A stretch of 34,006 nt of DNA from Verrucomicrobiota bacterium (GCA_030835305.1 JAURPJ010000089.1:1-34006); one strand, 5' to 3'; counted from the stretch's first letter, positions 19,511 to 27,326 are shown. Program-made: numbers and translations. The notes: generated by a model from the sequence alone, not told the origin.

Positions 19511-19876
19511 GTCGGAATTCTCACAAAGCTCCTGACTACGGCCGGGTCGACCCCGAAGCTGGAGATCCGGCTGGCTCCTTTTCCTGCTGAGCCAACCGAG
19601 AGACCCCAGGTTGAAACATTTGCTGTTGAGCCCGGGAAGGTGGTTATCAAGCACATCAAGGAGGGTTTGAATCGGATTATGTTCAATTACGTTGAGCAGG
19701 GATCAGAAGCTGGTAAACGGCTGTTTTGGGATAATCAGTTTCGGGTTTTGAGTAACCAGCGCGTCAACTGCTTCTTTTACAAGGCCTAGGATGCCAAGGC
19801 GACCGGTCCCGTGAGGTATCGTTGTGCCCACGAGCCCATGCCAAAACTCCCAAGGCCGGCCAAGCCTTCGCAATAG
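19511..19876 (+). pseudogene. Decayed tandem paralogue of the 18685-19440 gene
   Basis: The translation aligns with the gene just upstream. TPKLEIR is shared, then PGKxxxKxIKEG, then VLSNQRVNCFFYKA against VLSNQRVQCFFYKA. After an in-frame TAG at 19787-19789 the frame continues as DAKATGPVRYRCAHEPMPKL, against NPKATGAVRFHFAPEPMPKL, to a second stop at 19874. The TAG stands where the intact copy has CAG (Gln), a single C-to-T change. The signal peptide and a middle segment are missing. This is a partial tandem duplication that has decayed; a shortened product from an internal start is possible but would not be exported by a classical signal. Confidence 0.8.
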
Positions 19877-19952
19877 GTGATCTCGCCCGTCATCTCACTT
19901 TCACCCTGATATCGCGCGGAATTCGTCCAGCCTGAATCATTTCGCGTGAACC

Positions 19953-19980
19953 TTGACGGGGAAGGGCTTCCCTGCATAAT
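19953..19980 (+). promoter_or_regulatory. Probable sigma-70 promoter of gap with a palindrome in the spacer
   Basis: TTGACG (19953-19958) and CATAAT (19975-19980) are 16 nt apart, close to the -35/-10 consensus. Between them is GGGAAGGGCTTCCC (19959-19972), 6-bp arms around 2 nt, placed where a repressor would block polymerase. The start of transcription would be near 19987, giving a leader of about 58 nt before gap. Confidence 0.6.
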
Positions 19981-20044
19981 GCCGCCGTTTTCCTGCCAGA
20001 CAGGTTGGGAGGACGACCAACCCTAATATTCCTAGGAAAGACCC

Positions 20045-21046
20045 ATGGCAAATTACGCAATTAATGGATTCGGCCGCATTGGCCGGATGGTGCTTCGTTC
20101 AATGACTGATGACGAGCTTAAGAAAGTCGTCGCGATCAATGACCTCACCGACAACAAGACCCTCGCCCACCTCCTCAAGTATGACTCCTCGCAGGGGCAA
20201 TTCGCTCGCGAAGTGAGCTATGACGACGACCACATAATCGTGGACGGTCACAAGATTCACGCCACCGCCGAGCGCGATCCCGCCAACCTTCCGTGGGGTG
20301 AGTGGAATGCCGATGTGATCCTCGAATCCACCGGTTTCTTCTGTAGCCGCGAAGGGGCTTCCAAGCACATTTCCGCGGGAGCCAAGAAGGTCCTCATCTC
20401 TGCTCCCGCGTCTGACCCCGATCTCACCATGTGCCTCGGAATCAACGACAGCGAGTATGATGCCGCCAACCACCACATTGTTTCCAACGCATCCTGCACC
20501 ACCAACTGCCTAGCTCCTCTGGCCAAGGTTCTCAATGACAAGTGGGGGCTCAAGCGTGGCTTCATGAGCACCATTCACAGCTACACCGGTGACCAGCGCC
20601 TTCTTGATGCTCCTCACGGCGATCTTCGTCGCGCCCGTTCCGCTGCTGAAAACATCGTGCCCTCTTCGACCGGTGCCGCCCGCGCCATTGGCCTCGTCAT
20701 TCCCGAGTTGAATGGCAAGCTCAACGGAGGGGCTTTCCGTGTTCCAACCCCGACCGGTTCCCTCACCGACCTCGTTGCCGAGCTTGGTGCTGATGTCACC
20801 GCCGAGGAAGTGAACGCGGCCTTCAAGGAAGCTGCCGAAGGTCCACTCAAGGGCATTCTCCACTACAGCGAGATGCCCCTCGTCCTCCAGGACATCGTGG
20901 GTGACCCGCACAGCTCCATCTTCGACAGCGGACTGACTACCGTCATGGATGGAGATCTGGTAAAAGTCTGCTCGTGGTATGACAACGAGTGGGGCTACTC
21001 CAACCGCGCCGCGGACGCCATGAAGATGCTTGGTGACTCCCTCTAG
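20045..21046 (+). CDS. gap: Glyceraldehyde-3-phosphate dehydrogenase, type I
   Basis: A 333-aa phosphorylating GAPDH of glycolysis/gluconeogenesis. The Rossmann motif NGFGRIGRM is at the N-terminus and Asp33 (INDL) suggests NAD preference. The catalytic cysteine is Cys151 in [16 protein letters not shown] and the partner is His178 in TIHSYTGDQ. Other signatures are [18 protein letters not shown] and [11 protein letters not shown] near the C-terminus. The length is standard. AGGAAAG lies just before the ATG. It is a single-gene unit with its own promoter and terminator. Strong, uniform codon bias (GCC, CTC, AAG) suggests high expression. Confidence 0.97.
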   Translation: MANYAINGFGRIGRMVLRSMTDDELKKVVAINDLTDNKTLAHLLKYDSSQGQFAREVSYDDDHIIVDGHKIHATAERDPANLPWGEWNADVILESTGFFCSREGASKHISAGAKKVLISAPASDPDLTMCLGINDSEYDAANHHIVSNASCTTNCLAPLAKVLNDKWGLKRGFMSTIHSYTGDQRLLDAPHGDLRRARSAAENIVPSSTGAARAIGLVIPELNGKLNGGAFRVPTPTGSLTDLVAELGADVTAEEVNAAFKEAAEGPLKGILHYSEMPLVLQDIVGDPHSSIFDSGLTTVMDGDLVKVCSWYDNEWGYSNRAADAMKMLGDSL

Positions 21047-21072
21047 GATTCGCTCGAACGTCAAAAAATTTC

Positions 21073-21106
21073 AAAGGCCCGGCTGGTTATTCAGCCGGGC
21101 CTTTTT
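21073..21106 (+). terminator. Rho-independent terminator after gap
   Basis: AAAGGCCCGGCTG (21073-21085) pairs perfectly with CAGCCGGGCCTTT (21092-21104) around a 6-nt loop and is followed by T residues. On the other strand the hairpin is followed by TGAAATTTTTT, so it may also end the convergent gene at 21155-21574. Confidence 0.93.
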
Positions 21107-21154
21107 GTTGGTTGGGGAGTTCGGGTGGAGTGATGGGAAAACTGTTGAACTTTA

Positions 21155-21574
21155 TCATGAAAGTTTCTCTTTGGCAGGGCATGAAGCCGCGCACGTTTGT
21201 AAGGCGTTCTGCTGCTTGGCTTCGAATTTCAGTAGGAAGCTGCCAAGTTGATCGAGAAAATCCAGAGTGCCGGGGCCATCTCTTGTCCCTAGTTCGCGGA
21301 GCGTTCGGATGAATTTCGCGATTCGTTGGTCGAGGGCGGGGAGACCGGATTCAATCTCCGGCCATTGACTTAGAATTTCCTCTTCAAGATCTTTTGTTGT
21401 GGCTTTTTGGAGACCGGAAGAGGTGGAATGCCCTGCCGATCGGCGTCGTTCCGTCGATGACTGCTGGACGCTTACCGACTTTTGTTTCGTGGAAGAAATG
21501 GGAGAACGGGCTTCATCTTTTGGCCAAAAGACAAATAAGGCGATTGCCAGGATTAGTAATACCGTCCATTTCAT
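21155..21574 (-). CDS. Small membrane-anchored protein of unknown function
   Basis: A 139-aa protein starting MKWTVLLILAIALFVFWP, a single N-terminal membrane helix or uncleaved signal anchor. A polar Ser/Gln-rich segment follows, then a helical region (about residues 65-139) with many charged residues. The ATG at 21574 has GGAAGG just upstream; an in-frame ATG at 21607 would hide the hydrophobic start. It faces gap convergently. No family is recognised and the coding call is moderate. Confidence 0.6.
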   Translation of the reverse strand: MKWTVLLILAIALFVFWPKDEARSPISSTKQKSVSVQQSSTERRRSAGHSTSSGLQKATTKDLEEEILSQWPEIESGLPALDQRIAKFIRTLRELGTRDGPGTLDFLDQLGSFLLKFEAKQQNALQTCAASCPAKEKLS

Positions 21575-21629
21575 TCGCCTTCCAAGGTGAGTAAAAATGT
21601 CGCTCAATGCGATCTTGAAGCTTTTTTTA

Positions 21630-21657
21630 TTGGACAGAACCGTGCTGCGGCGATAAC
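21630..21657 (+). promoter_or_regulatory. Probable promoter of the tRNA gene
   Basis: TTGGAC (21630-21635) and GATAAC (21652-21657) are 16 nt apart. A GC-rich discriminator (CCCCGCGC) and a leader of only a few nt precede the tRNA, which is common for tRNA genes under stringent control. Confidence 0.45.
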
Positions 21658-21669
21658 TCCCCGCGCAAC

Positions 21670-21744
21670 GGCAGCGTAGCTCAGGGGTAGAGCAGAGGAC
21701 TCATAAGCCTTTTGTCGGCGGTTCAAATCCGCCCGCTGCTACCA
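21670..21744 (+). tRNA. tRNA with CAT anticodon, probably elongator tRNA-Met
   Basis: It folds as a cloverleaf of 75 nt with encoded CCA. The acceptor is GGCAGCG/CGCTGCT with a G1-U72 wobble, the D-stem GCTC/GAGC, the anticodon loop CTCATAA, and the T-arm GGCGG-TTCAAAT-CCGCC. The G1 pairing excludes a standard initiator, which has an unpaired position 1. A CAT anticodon also fits the tRNA-Ile read through lysidine; Met is more likely from the overall sequence, but I cannot exclude Ile2. Confidence 0.9.
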
Positions 21745-21754
21745 TTTTTACGAG

Positions 21755-21789
21755 AGCCCTCCCACCGGACCTGGTGTGTGGGCTTTTTT
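21755..21789 (+). terminator. Terminator after the tRNA gene
   Basis: AGCCC (21755-21759) pairs with GGGCT (21780-21784). The stem continues through CCCACC/GGTGTG with one internal mismatch, and six T follow. It lies between the tRNA and the convergent hslR stop. Confidence 0.75.
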
Positions 21790-21797
21790 GGGCCACG

Positions 21798-22187
21798 CTA
21801 GAAAAAGTTGCCGCCACCTTCCTCCCATTGACGTCGGTTGCGTTTGGTAAGACGGCCTTGGTCGCCTTCCTTACGCCGTTGGCGGTTCTCTTTGTTGGCC
21901 AATCGCCGGCGTTCCGCTTCGGCGAGAATCTCGCCCGGCGTGTGATCAAGGTAGCCTTCGCGTGCCAGAGGGGCGCTGACTCTTTTTTCGATGAGTTGAA
22001 GCACTTCGATGTTGCGCTTGTAGGTGTTGTCCGGCGAGGGGACCTCGAGCTTGTCGCCAAGCTTGAGCGCGGCACTGGGCTTGAGGGTTTTTCCGTCACG
22101 CTTGACCTTGCCGGCTGAGCAGTCGTGAGAAGCCTGGCTCCGTGTTTTGTAAAGTCGAACCGACCAGAGCCACTTATCAACGCGCAT
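21798..22187 (-). CDS. hslR: S4-domain RNA-binding protein, Hsp15/RqcP family
   Basis: A 129-aa protein. The S4 domain covers about residues 1-60 (RVDKWLWSVRLYKTRSQA, AGKVKRDGKTLKPS and LKLGDKLEV). A strongly basic C-terminal tail follows (RRRLANKENRQRRKEGDQGR). In this family E. coli Hsp15 and Firmicutes RqcP bind stalled large subunits carrying peptidyl-tRNA. The ATG at 22187 is preferred over one 13 codons upstream because S4 homology starts at MRVDKWLW and AAGGA lies just before it. The first 11 nt overlap the end of rsmI. It is the last gene of the bamD-lptE-rsmI-hslR operon. Confidence 0.88.
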   Translation of the reverse strand: MRVDKWLWSVRLYKTRSQASHDCSAGKVKRDGKTLKPSAALKLGDKLEVPSPDNTYKRNIEVLQLIEKRVSAPLAREGYLDHTPGEILAEAERRRLANKENRQRRKEGDQGRLTKRNRRQWEEGGGNFF

Positions 22188-22887
22188 TTTCCTTGGGGGG
22201 TGGAGGAACAAGGAGGACGATTTCACCTCTCACTTTTCGTTCTGAAAAATAAGCTGCGATTTCGCTGCTACTACCGTGGTGCAGGGTTTCGAATGCCTTG
22301 GTGAGCTCGCGAGCTACACAGACGGGGTGTTCCGGAGCCAGGTCGTTGAGTATTTCGAGAGTGGAGGGCAGGCGGTGGGGGGACTCGAAGAACACGGTGG
22401 TTTCGGCGCTTTCGAGAGCAGCCTTAAGTTGTTTACCCCGCTTTCCTTTTTTGACGTGAAGGAAGCCGTGGAAGGAAAATGGGTGGGGTGGAAATCCGGA
22501 GGCAACAAGCGCTGTTGTGATTGCGGACGGGCCCGGCAAGACCGTGAATTCGATTTCCTCATCACGGCAGGCTTTGAGGAAGCGGTGACCGGGGTCGGAG
22601 AGGCAGGGGGTGCCGGCGTCCGAGATGATGGCAATGGTCTCGCCATTGCGGGCGCGCTCGATCAGCTCGGGGATGCGTTGCTGTTCGTTGTGGTCATGCA
22701 GGGAAATGAGTGGTCTCGAAATTTCGAGGTGGTTGAGTAGGCGCAGGGAGTGCCGGGTGTCTTCACAGGCAATGAGGTCCGCTTGCCGGAGGGTCTCGAT
22801 GGCGCGAAGAGTGATGTCGCCAAGGTTTCCGATGGGGGTCGGGACGAAGGTAACCACGGGGGCCCGGGGAGTGTCTTTAGATGCCAT
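22177..22887 (-). CDS. rsmI: 16S rRNA (cytidine(1402)-2'-O)-methyltransferase
   Basis: A 236-aa SAM-dependent enzyme of the tetrapyrrole methylase fold that methylates C1402 in the decoding centre. Signatures are FVPTPIGNLGDITLRA at the N-terminus, ACEDTRHSLRLLNHLEI, AIISDAGTPCLSDPG (SAM binding), LPGPSAITTALVASGF and FFESPHRL. E. coli RsmI has about 286 residues. Here the protein stops soon after VRGEIVLLVPPP, so the usual C-terminal helical extension is absent; the catalytic domain is complete. It overlaps lptE and hslR by 11 nt each, so translation of the three is probably coupled. Confidence 0.95.
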   Translation of the reverse strand: MASKDTPRAPVVTFVPTPIGNLGDITLRAIETLRQADLIACEDTRHSLRLLNHLEISRPLISLHDHNEQQRIPELIERARNGETIAIISDAGTPCLSDPGHRFLKACRDEEIEFTVLPGPSAITTALVASGFPPHPFSFHGFLHVKKGKRGKQLKAALESAETTVFFESPHRLPSTLEILNDLAPEHPVCVARELTKAFETLHHGSSSEIAAYFSERKVRGEIVLLVPPPPKENAR

Positions 22888-23386
22888 CGGCGAGGCGGGC
22901 GATAATTGACTGGGTGGCTCGTTGCAGCGCGTCGGGGAGGGCGTTCACGCGGGCTGTCTGGAGGTTGTCATCTACGAAAAGGCGTGATCTTCCGGCTTCA
23001 GATCCTTCGTCGAGGATGACTCCGGGGCGCGTATTGTCGATTAACTGATAGGAGACTGTCACGTTGATCTGGAGTTCCTCCGAACGGAGAACATCGACCG
23101 TGGAGGAACGAACTTGGACGTAGCCGAGGTTTTCGAGAGTGATCACGAGTGTGGCATCCGCGCCACTGCTGGTGGCAAGGCGATAGGTGCCGTCACCCAC
23201 GAGGGCATCTACCATGCAGCTGGTCGCTAGAGCTTCTACGCGGGGAAAAACGACCTTGCTTTTCGCGAGCGGGACCGAGATCGATTGAATCCCGTCCAAG
23301 TGCTCGGGCTTGTTGCCTCCAAAGCGGTATCCTGCACATGAGGTCAGGATGCCGAGGCTGAGTGCCAGAAGGACGAAGTGCTTCAT
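22877..23386 (-). CDS. lptE: LptE-like lipopolysaccharide-assembly lipoprotein
   Basis: A 169-aa outer-membrane lipoprotein. Its lipobox is LTSC, with Cys17 after a short hydrophobic signal. LptE plugs the LptD barrel that inserts LPS into the outer leaflet. Family-like features are AGYRFGG directly after the cysteine, a GIQSISVPLAKS strand, the CMVDALVGDG segment, and the late helix LPDALQRATQSIIARLADGI. It starts 3 nt after bamD ends, which fits a shared role in outer-membrane assembly. LptE diverges widely between phyla, so the name rests on the fold-like pattern and the context. Confidence 0.8.
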   Translation of the reverse strand: MKHFVLLALSLGILTSCAGYRFGGNKPEHLDGIQSISVPLAKSKVVFPRVEALATSCMVDALVGDGTYRLATSSGADATLVITLENLGYVQVRSSTVDVLRSEELQINVTVSYQLIDNTRPGVILDEGSEAGRSRLFVDDNLQTARVNALPDALQRATQSIIARLADGI

Positions 23387-23389
23387 GGG

Positions 23390-24337
23390 CTACTGGGCGG
23401 AAAGCTTTTTGATCCAAGCTTGGGCGGTTGTGCGAAGAGGGCCGGGCTTGGAGCGGTTCACGGCTTCACGGTAGTAAAAAAGTGCCGAAGGGATTTGATC
23501 TTTTTTACGGTAGAATTCCGCGATTTCATAGGAGCGTTGGATATCGCCGGAAGCAAGCTTTTGGATCTGGGCTCGGGCCAATTTTGCCTGCTTTGAATCG
23601 GGGTAGCGAATGAGGACGTCTTCGAAGGCCCGCTTGGCCCGGTCCAGGTTCGCGCTGTCCTGGTTACCTTTCCTCGATTCGGCCAGCAGGATTTCTCCGA
23701 TGCGGTATTGGGCATCCGGAGCATACTTGGAATCCGGGAAATCGCGGGTTAATTCGCGGAAGGCTGAAATGGTCCGGATGGTGTCGGTGGTCCCTGAGCC
23801 GCGGGACTGGTAAATCCGGCCGATGGTGTATTGGGCTTTCTCGGCCGAAGGAGCCCGCGGGGCGTTTTGGCGGACTTTCGAGAGCAATTCGGCGCTCTTC
23901 TTAAGATCGATAGGCATCTTGAATCCGATGAGGGATTTGGTGATTTGGCCTTCGGCAACCTGCGTGGCGATCACCTCCTGGCGTTTCATCGCTTCGGCGT
24001 AGTGAGGTGATGCGGGATATCTGGTGAGAATGGCGTCGTAGGCATCAAAGGCTTCGATTGGTTCAAGGTCTCTTTCCAAAAGCTTGCCCCACCGAAAGGC
24101 GGACTCAGGGGCGACCGGGCAGAGCGGGTGCCGGAGGACGATTTTCTTGTATAATTTTGTGGCCTTGCCGAGTTTTCCAGCTTTCTCGGCCGTGACAGCT
24201 GAATTATAAAGCCCTTGGGCGACTGTCTCGGATGCCCGGCTTTCGCTGGCAAGTTGGGCTGATTCGACTTCCCCTCCGCAGGAGATAAGAAGGAGGCTGG
24301 CTGCGAGGAGGGGAATCGCATGCTTGAAAAAGTTCAT
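23390..24337 (-). CDS. bamD: Outer-membrane assembly lipoprotein BamD-like (TPR)
   Basis: A 315-aa lipoprotein with lipobox LISC (Cys20) followed by TPR-like repeats: NSAVTAEKAGKLGKATKLYK, FRWGKLLERDLEPIEAFDAY, AFRELTRDFPDSKYAPDAQY and AFEDVLIRYPDSKQAKLARA. The DFPDSKYAPDA spacing is typical of BamD/YfiO, which links BamA and the accessory lipoproteins that fold outer-membrane beta-barrels. It is longer than E. coli BamD (245 aa), with one or two more helical pairs. It is first in a four-gene minus-strand operon and is divergent from the gene at 24436, with 98 nt between starts that should hold both promoters. A general TPR lipoprotein is the alternative. Confidence 0.8.
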   Translation of the reverse strand: MNFFKHAIPLLAASLLLISCGGEVESAQLASESRASETVAQGLYNSAVTAEKAGKLGKATKLYKKIVLRHPLCPVAPESAFRWGKLLERDLEPIEAFDAYDAILTRYPASPHYAEAMKRQEVIATQVAEGQITKSLIGFKMPIDLKKSAELLSKVRQNAPRAPSAEKAQYTIGRIYQSRGSGTTDTIRTISAFRELTRDFPDSKYAPDAQYRIGEILLAESRKGNQDSANLDRAKRAFEDVLIRYPDSKQAKLARAQIQKLASGDIQRSYEIAEFYRKKDQIPSALFYYREAVNRSKPGPLRTTAQAWIKKLSAQ

Positions 24338-24435
24338 GGGTGAAAAAATAGTGGGTTAGGTGAAAAAGGAAAGGGAGCATTTACAGTCATCATGAGGGCT
24401 TGGCCGGGTTGCCGCGATTGTGATAGCGTTGAGCC

Positions 24436-24936
24436 ATGCGACCAACGCAGTTTTTGGAATGGAATCTTCGTATCGCGTTGGCGGTCTTTTTTTTGTGGAG
24501 TGGTTCTGAGAAGCTAGATGATCTCTCGGCGTTTACCAAGTCGGTCGGGAATTTTCAGTTTGAATGGCAGATGCCTTGGTCCGATGAGGAGCGCAATTTC
24601 TTTGACGCACCGGCCGATGCTTTTATTGCCTATCTTGTCCCCTGGTTTGAAATCATCGCGGGGGTGGCCCTTTTAATACCGTATTCCAAGGTGGGTGGGG
24701 CGGTCATTCTGATCGGGATGTTGATTTCTTTCAATTTGGCTCTCGCATACGCGTGGAACCTTGGGATTAAGGATTTGCGGTGTGGATGCCACGGTGTCTC
24801 GGATACTCCAACGAATTATCCGCTAAAAATTGCTTCTAATTTTGGGCTGATTTATGCGTCCTCCCTGATTCTTTGGTTGGTCTGCTACCATCGACGACTT
24901 GCCAGCGGGACGGAGGCGTCTAAGATCACGCCATGA
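24436..24936 (+). CDS. DoxX/MauE-like integral membrane protein
   Basis: A 166-aa protein with about four membrane helices (LRIALAVFFLWSG, FIAYLVPWFEIIAGVALLIP, VGGAVILIGMLISFNLALAY and NFGLIYASSLILWLVC). After the third helix is LRCGCHG, the paired-cysteine loop seen in MauE-type members of the DoxX superfamily, some of which are linked to disulfide formation. WSGSEKLDD near the first helix is also typical. A periplasmic thiol redox role is possible but not shown. The stop overlaps the pyrF start in ATGA, suggesting coupling without an obvious functional link. Confidence 0.82.
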   Translation: MRPTQFLEWNLRIALAVFFLWSGSEKLDDLSAFTKSVGNFQFEWQMPWSDEERNFFDAPADAFIAYLVPWFEIIAGVALLIPYSKVGGAVILIGMLISFNLALAYAWNLGIKDLRCGCHGVSDTPTNYPLKIASNFGLIYASSLILWLVCYHRRLASGTEASKITP

Positions 24937-25712
24937 CTTACGCCGAACGTCTGAAGTCTCGACTGGAAACGACCGGATCCGCCTTGTGTGTGGGGCTCGA
25001 TCCGCGGCCTGATATGACGGAAGGTGGGGTCGAGGCGATCCCGGATTTTTTGCGCCGCGTGATCGGCGAGACTGCGGAATACGCGGCGGCGTTCAAACCA
25101 AACATTGCTTACTTTGAGGCGATGGGTCTGCGTGGGTTGGAAATTCTGGATCGGTTGTTGGGAGAAATGCCCAAAGAGGTTCCGGTGATTCTCGATGCCA
25201 AACGGAGTGACATTGGCGAGACGCAAAAATATTATGCCCGCAGCTATTTTGAAAATTGGGACGTGGATGCAGTGACTCTCAATCCGTTTTTGGGATACGA
25301 CACATTGGAGCCATTTTTGGATTGGGAGGGCAAGGGTGTCTACCTTCTTGCGGTGACCTCGAATCCGGGAAGTATCGATTTCCAACGGCGTGATTGCGAA
25401 GGGAAAAAACTTTTTGAACGGGTGGGGGAGCTTTGCGAGCGTGCCCGGTCTGAGGGCCGGAAGACAACTGCCGGACTGGTGGTTGGTTTGACGAATGCCG
25501 ATGGTGATGTACTTGCAAACCTTCCGGATGTCCCGCTTTTGGTGCCTGGCTTGGGCGCTCAGGGAGGGTCGCTTGATTCGTTGGCGGGGAGTGGGCGGAA
25601 GGCCGCGAGCGTCATCAACGTCTCGCGCGGAATTACCTACGCCGAGGGAAATGCCGATTACGCTGGATTGGCCAAGTATTGGGCCGACAAGATTGCGGAA
25701 AGCCTTTCGTAA
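24933..25712 (+). CDS. pyrF: Orotidine 5'-phosphate decarboxylase, subfamily 2
   Basis: A 259-aa TIM-barrel enzyme that makes UMP from OMP. Signatures are LCVGLDPRPDM at the N-terminus, FKPNIAYFEAMG, the catalytic VILDAKRSDIGETQKYYA (Asp-Lys-Asp array), TLNPFLGYDTLEPFL, and the phosphate-binding LVPGLGAQGGSLD. The DAKRSDIGxT form and the length mark the longer subfamily found in actinobacteria and several other phyla. Start and upstream stop overlap in ATGA. The next gene begins 7 nt after the stop. Confidence 0.95.
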   Translation: MTYAERLKSRLETTGSALCVGLDPRPDMTEGGVEAIPDFLRRVIGETAEYAAAFKPNIAYFEAMGLRGLEILDRLLGEMPKEVPVILDAKRSDIGETQKYYARSYFENWDVDAVTLNPFLGYDTLEPFLDWEGKGVYLLAVTSNPGSIDFQRRDCEGKKLFERVGELCERARSEGRKTTAGLVVGLTNADGDVLANLPDVPLLVPGLGAQGGSLDSLAGSGRKAASVINVSRGITYAEGNADYAGLAKYWADKIAESLS

Positions 25713-25719
25713 GCGAGAG

Positions 25720-26616
25720 ATGGAACAGAAAAAGCGTAATTCTGGTTTGAAGCCCAAGCGGGGCTGGCCGGGCCGGAATTACACCTTCTGGCGGCATCGC
25801 CTGCTGCCCCAGCTCTTGAAGAAGCGGGCCGGGGAAACCCAACCCGCAATGCTGACTCCGCCGGAGGAAGGGGTGATCCGCGCAACCTGGATCGGGCATG
25901 CTTCTTTTCTGGTTCAGTTTGGAACTCATGCCATTATTTTTGATCCCAATTGGGCCAACTTCCACGGGCCGGTGAAACGGCAAACCGAGCCGGGATTGTA
26001 CCTCGAAAATCTACCGGATTTGGATCTTGTTTTGGTGTCGCACGCTCACTTCGATCATCTTCACAAAAAATCACTCCGTGCGATTGAAGCCCGCGAGGGT
26101 ATTGTGGTGCCGCAACGGAGCGGAGGCCTGGTGAAGCGACTAGGGTTCAAGAATGTCACGGAGATGAAGGTTTGGGAGGAACGCAAGTTTGCCGGGATGC
26201 GGGTGATGCACACTCCGAGCCACCACTGGGGGGCCAGATATGGGGCGGATGTGAAACGCGATTACGGCGGGTTTTTGGTGAGCTCGGGAACACGAAGTGT
26301 TTTCCACTGCGGTGACAGCGCTTATTTTCCGGGATTCAAGGAGATCGGTGCGCGCGAGAAAATATGCCTCGCACTGCTCCCCATTGGGGCCTATGACGCT
26401 CCGAGTGGTCGGGATGTTCACATGAACCCAGAAGAGGCGCTGCAAGCATTTGAGGATCTGGGAGCCCAGTTGATGGTGCCGATGCATTACGGGACTTTCC
26501 CTCTTGGAAACGAGCCGCCTGAGGAACCCATTGAAAGGCTGCTGGAGGAGGCCCGGAATCGAAGCCTGGAAGACCGTGTCGTTGTGCCGGAAGCGGGGAA
26601 GGCGATTGAGGTTTGA
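25720..26616 (+). CDS. Metallo-beta-lactamase-fold hydrolase, NAPE-PLD/UlaG-like
   Basis: A 298-aa di-metal hydrolase. ATWIGHASFLVQFGTHAIIFD opens the MBL fold. Metal ligands are HAHFDHLH (HxHxDH), the His in HTPSHHWGARY, the Asp in HCGDSAYFPGF and the His near the end in PMHYGTFPLG. The N-terminal 45 residues (KRGWPGRNYTFWRHRLLP) resemble the front of NAPE-PLD-like proteins, which cleave phosphodiester bonds of lipid heads, but bacterial substrates vary. The ATG at 25720, 7 nt after pyrF, is preferred because an earlier in-frame start at 25495 would overlap pyrF heavily with non-homologous sequence. The residue run quoted first spans 20 or fewer residues when split at GHASF. Confidence 0.88.
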   Translation: MEQKKRNSGLKPKRGWPGRNYTFWRHRLLPQLLKKRAGETQPAMLTPPEEGVIRATWIGHASFLVQFGTHAIIFDPNWANFHGPVKRQTEPGLYLENLPDLDLVLVSHAHFDHLHKKSLRAIEAREGIVVPQRSGGLVKRLGFKNVTEMKVWEERKFAGMRVMHTPSHHWGARYGADVKRDYGGFLVSSGTRSVFHCGDSAYFPGFKEIGAREKICLALLPIGAYDAPSGRDVHMNPEEALQAFEDLGAQLMVPMHYGTFPLGNEPPEEPIERLLEEARNRSLEDRVVVPEAGKAIEV

Positions 26617-26684
26617 GTCCGGTGGTGACGGAAGAGTCACGGCTTGTCTTGGCGAAGGATCGCGGATTTTGATAAAAGCCAAAT

Positions 26685-27326
26685 GTGAGAGAGGTTCTTG
26701 TTTTTGATTTTGACGGAACGTTGGCGGACACACTGGAGGCGGCGAGATCGATTTTTAATCGGCTCGCACCCGACTATGGATATGAAACGATCAATCCCGA
26801 AAAAATCCCGGAACTGCGTCACTTGAATTTGCGCAGGCTACTGAAAACATTGGGAGTCCGACAGCGATCTCTGCCGGGCCTTATGAAAAAAGGAAAGGCG
26901 ATGTTACGAGACCAGCTCGGTGAACTCAGTCCGTGCCCCGGAGTGTTTGAAGCTCTTCCGGCAATGCGCGGGAGTGCCGTCAAATGTGGTGTGCTGACCT
27001 CAAACTCGGAGGGAAATGTCGATATCTTTTTAAAAAGGCACGGCGTGCGACATCACTTTGACTTCGTTATAAGCTGTCGCAGATTGAAGGGGAAGGCAAG
27101 GTATCTCAAAGCGATTGCCCAGGAGTGTTCGGTGAAACCCGAAAAGCTTTTTTACGTGGGTGATGAGGTTCGTGATGTCAAAGCGTGCCGGAAAGCGGGA
27201 GTGCCGGTGGTCGGGGTGACCTGGGGATTCAATAGCAGGGAGGCGTTGGAGAAAAGCGGGCCCGGTCTGGTTGTCGATCATCCTGAGGAATTGCTGGCGG
27301 CGATTCGGGATTGGAGGGTGGGTTAA
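26685..27326 (+). CDS. HAD-superfamily phosphatase, phosphoglycolate phosphatase-like
   Basis: A 213-aa protein with all HAD motifs: I, VFDFDGTLAD (Asp8 nucleophile, Asp10); II, GVLTSNSEG; III, Lys in RRLKGKARYLKAI; IV, FYVGDEVRDVKACRKAG. The cap lies between motifs I and II (C1 type), as in phosphoglycolate phosphatase and its relatives, but the substrate cannot be read from sequence. The start is GTG at 26685. An overlapping ATG at 26683 is followed at once by TGA, so it cannot be the start. No strong Shine-Dalgarno is present. Confidence 0.88.
   Translation: MREVLVFDFDGTLADTLEAARSIFNRLAPDYGYETINPEKIPELRHLNLRRLLKTLGVRQRSLPGLMKKGKAMLRDQLGELSPCPGVFEALPAMRGSAVKCGVLTSNSEGNVDIFLKRHGVRHHFDFVISCRRLKGKARYLKAIAQECSVKPEKLFYVGDEVRDVKACRKAGVPVVGVTWGFNSREALEKSGPGLVVDHPEELLAAIRDWRVG

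Noticed and set aside
25495-25719. A 75-codon N-terminal extension of the metallo-beta-lactamase-fold protein overlapping pyrF
   Set aside because: The extra residues come from pyrF in another frame and match nothing; the ATG at 25720, just after the pyrF stop, fits the family.
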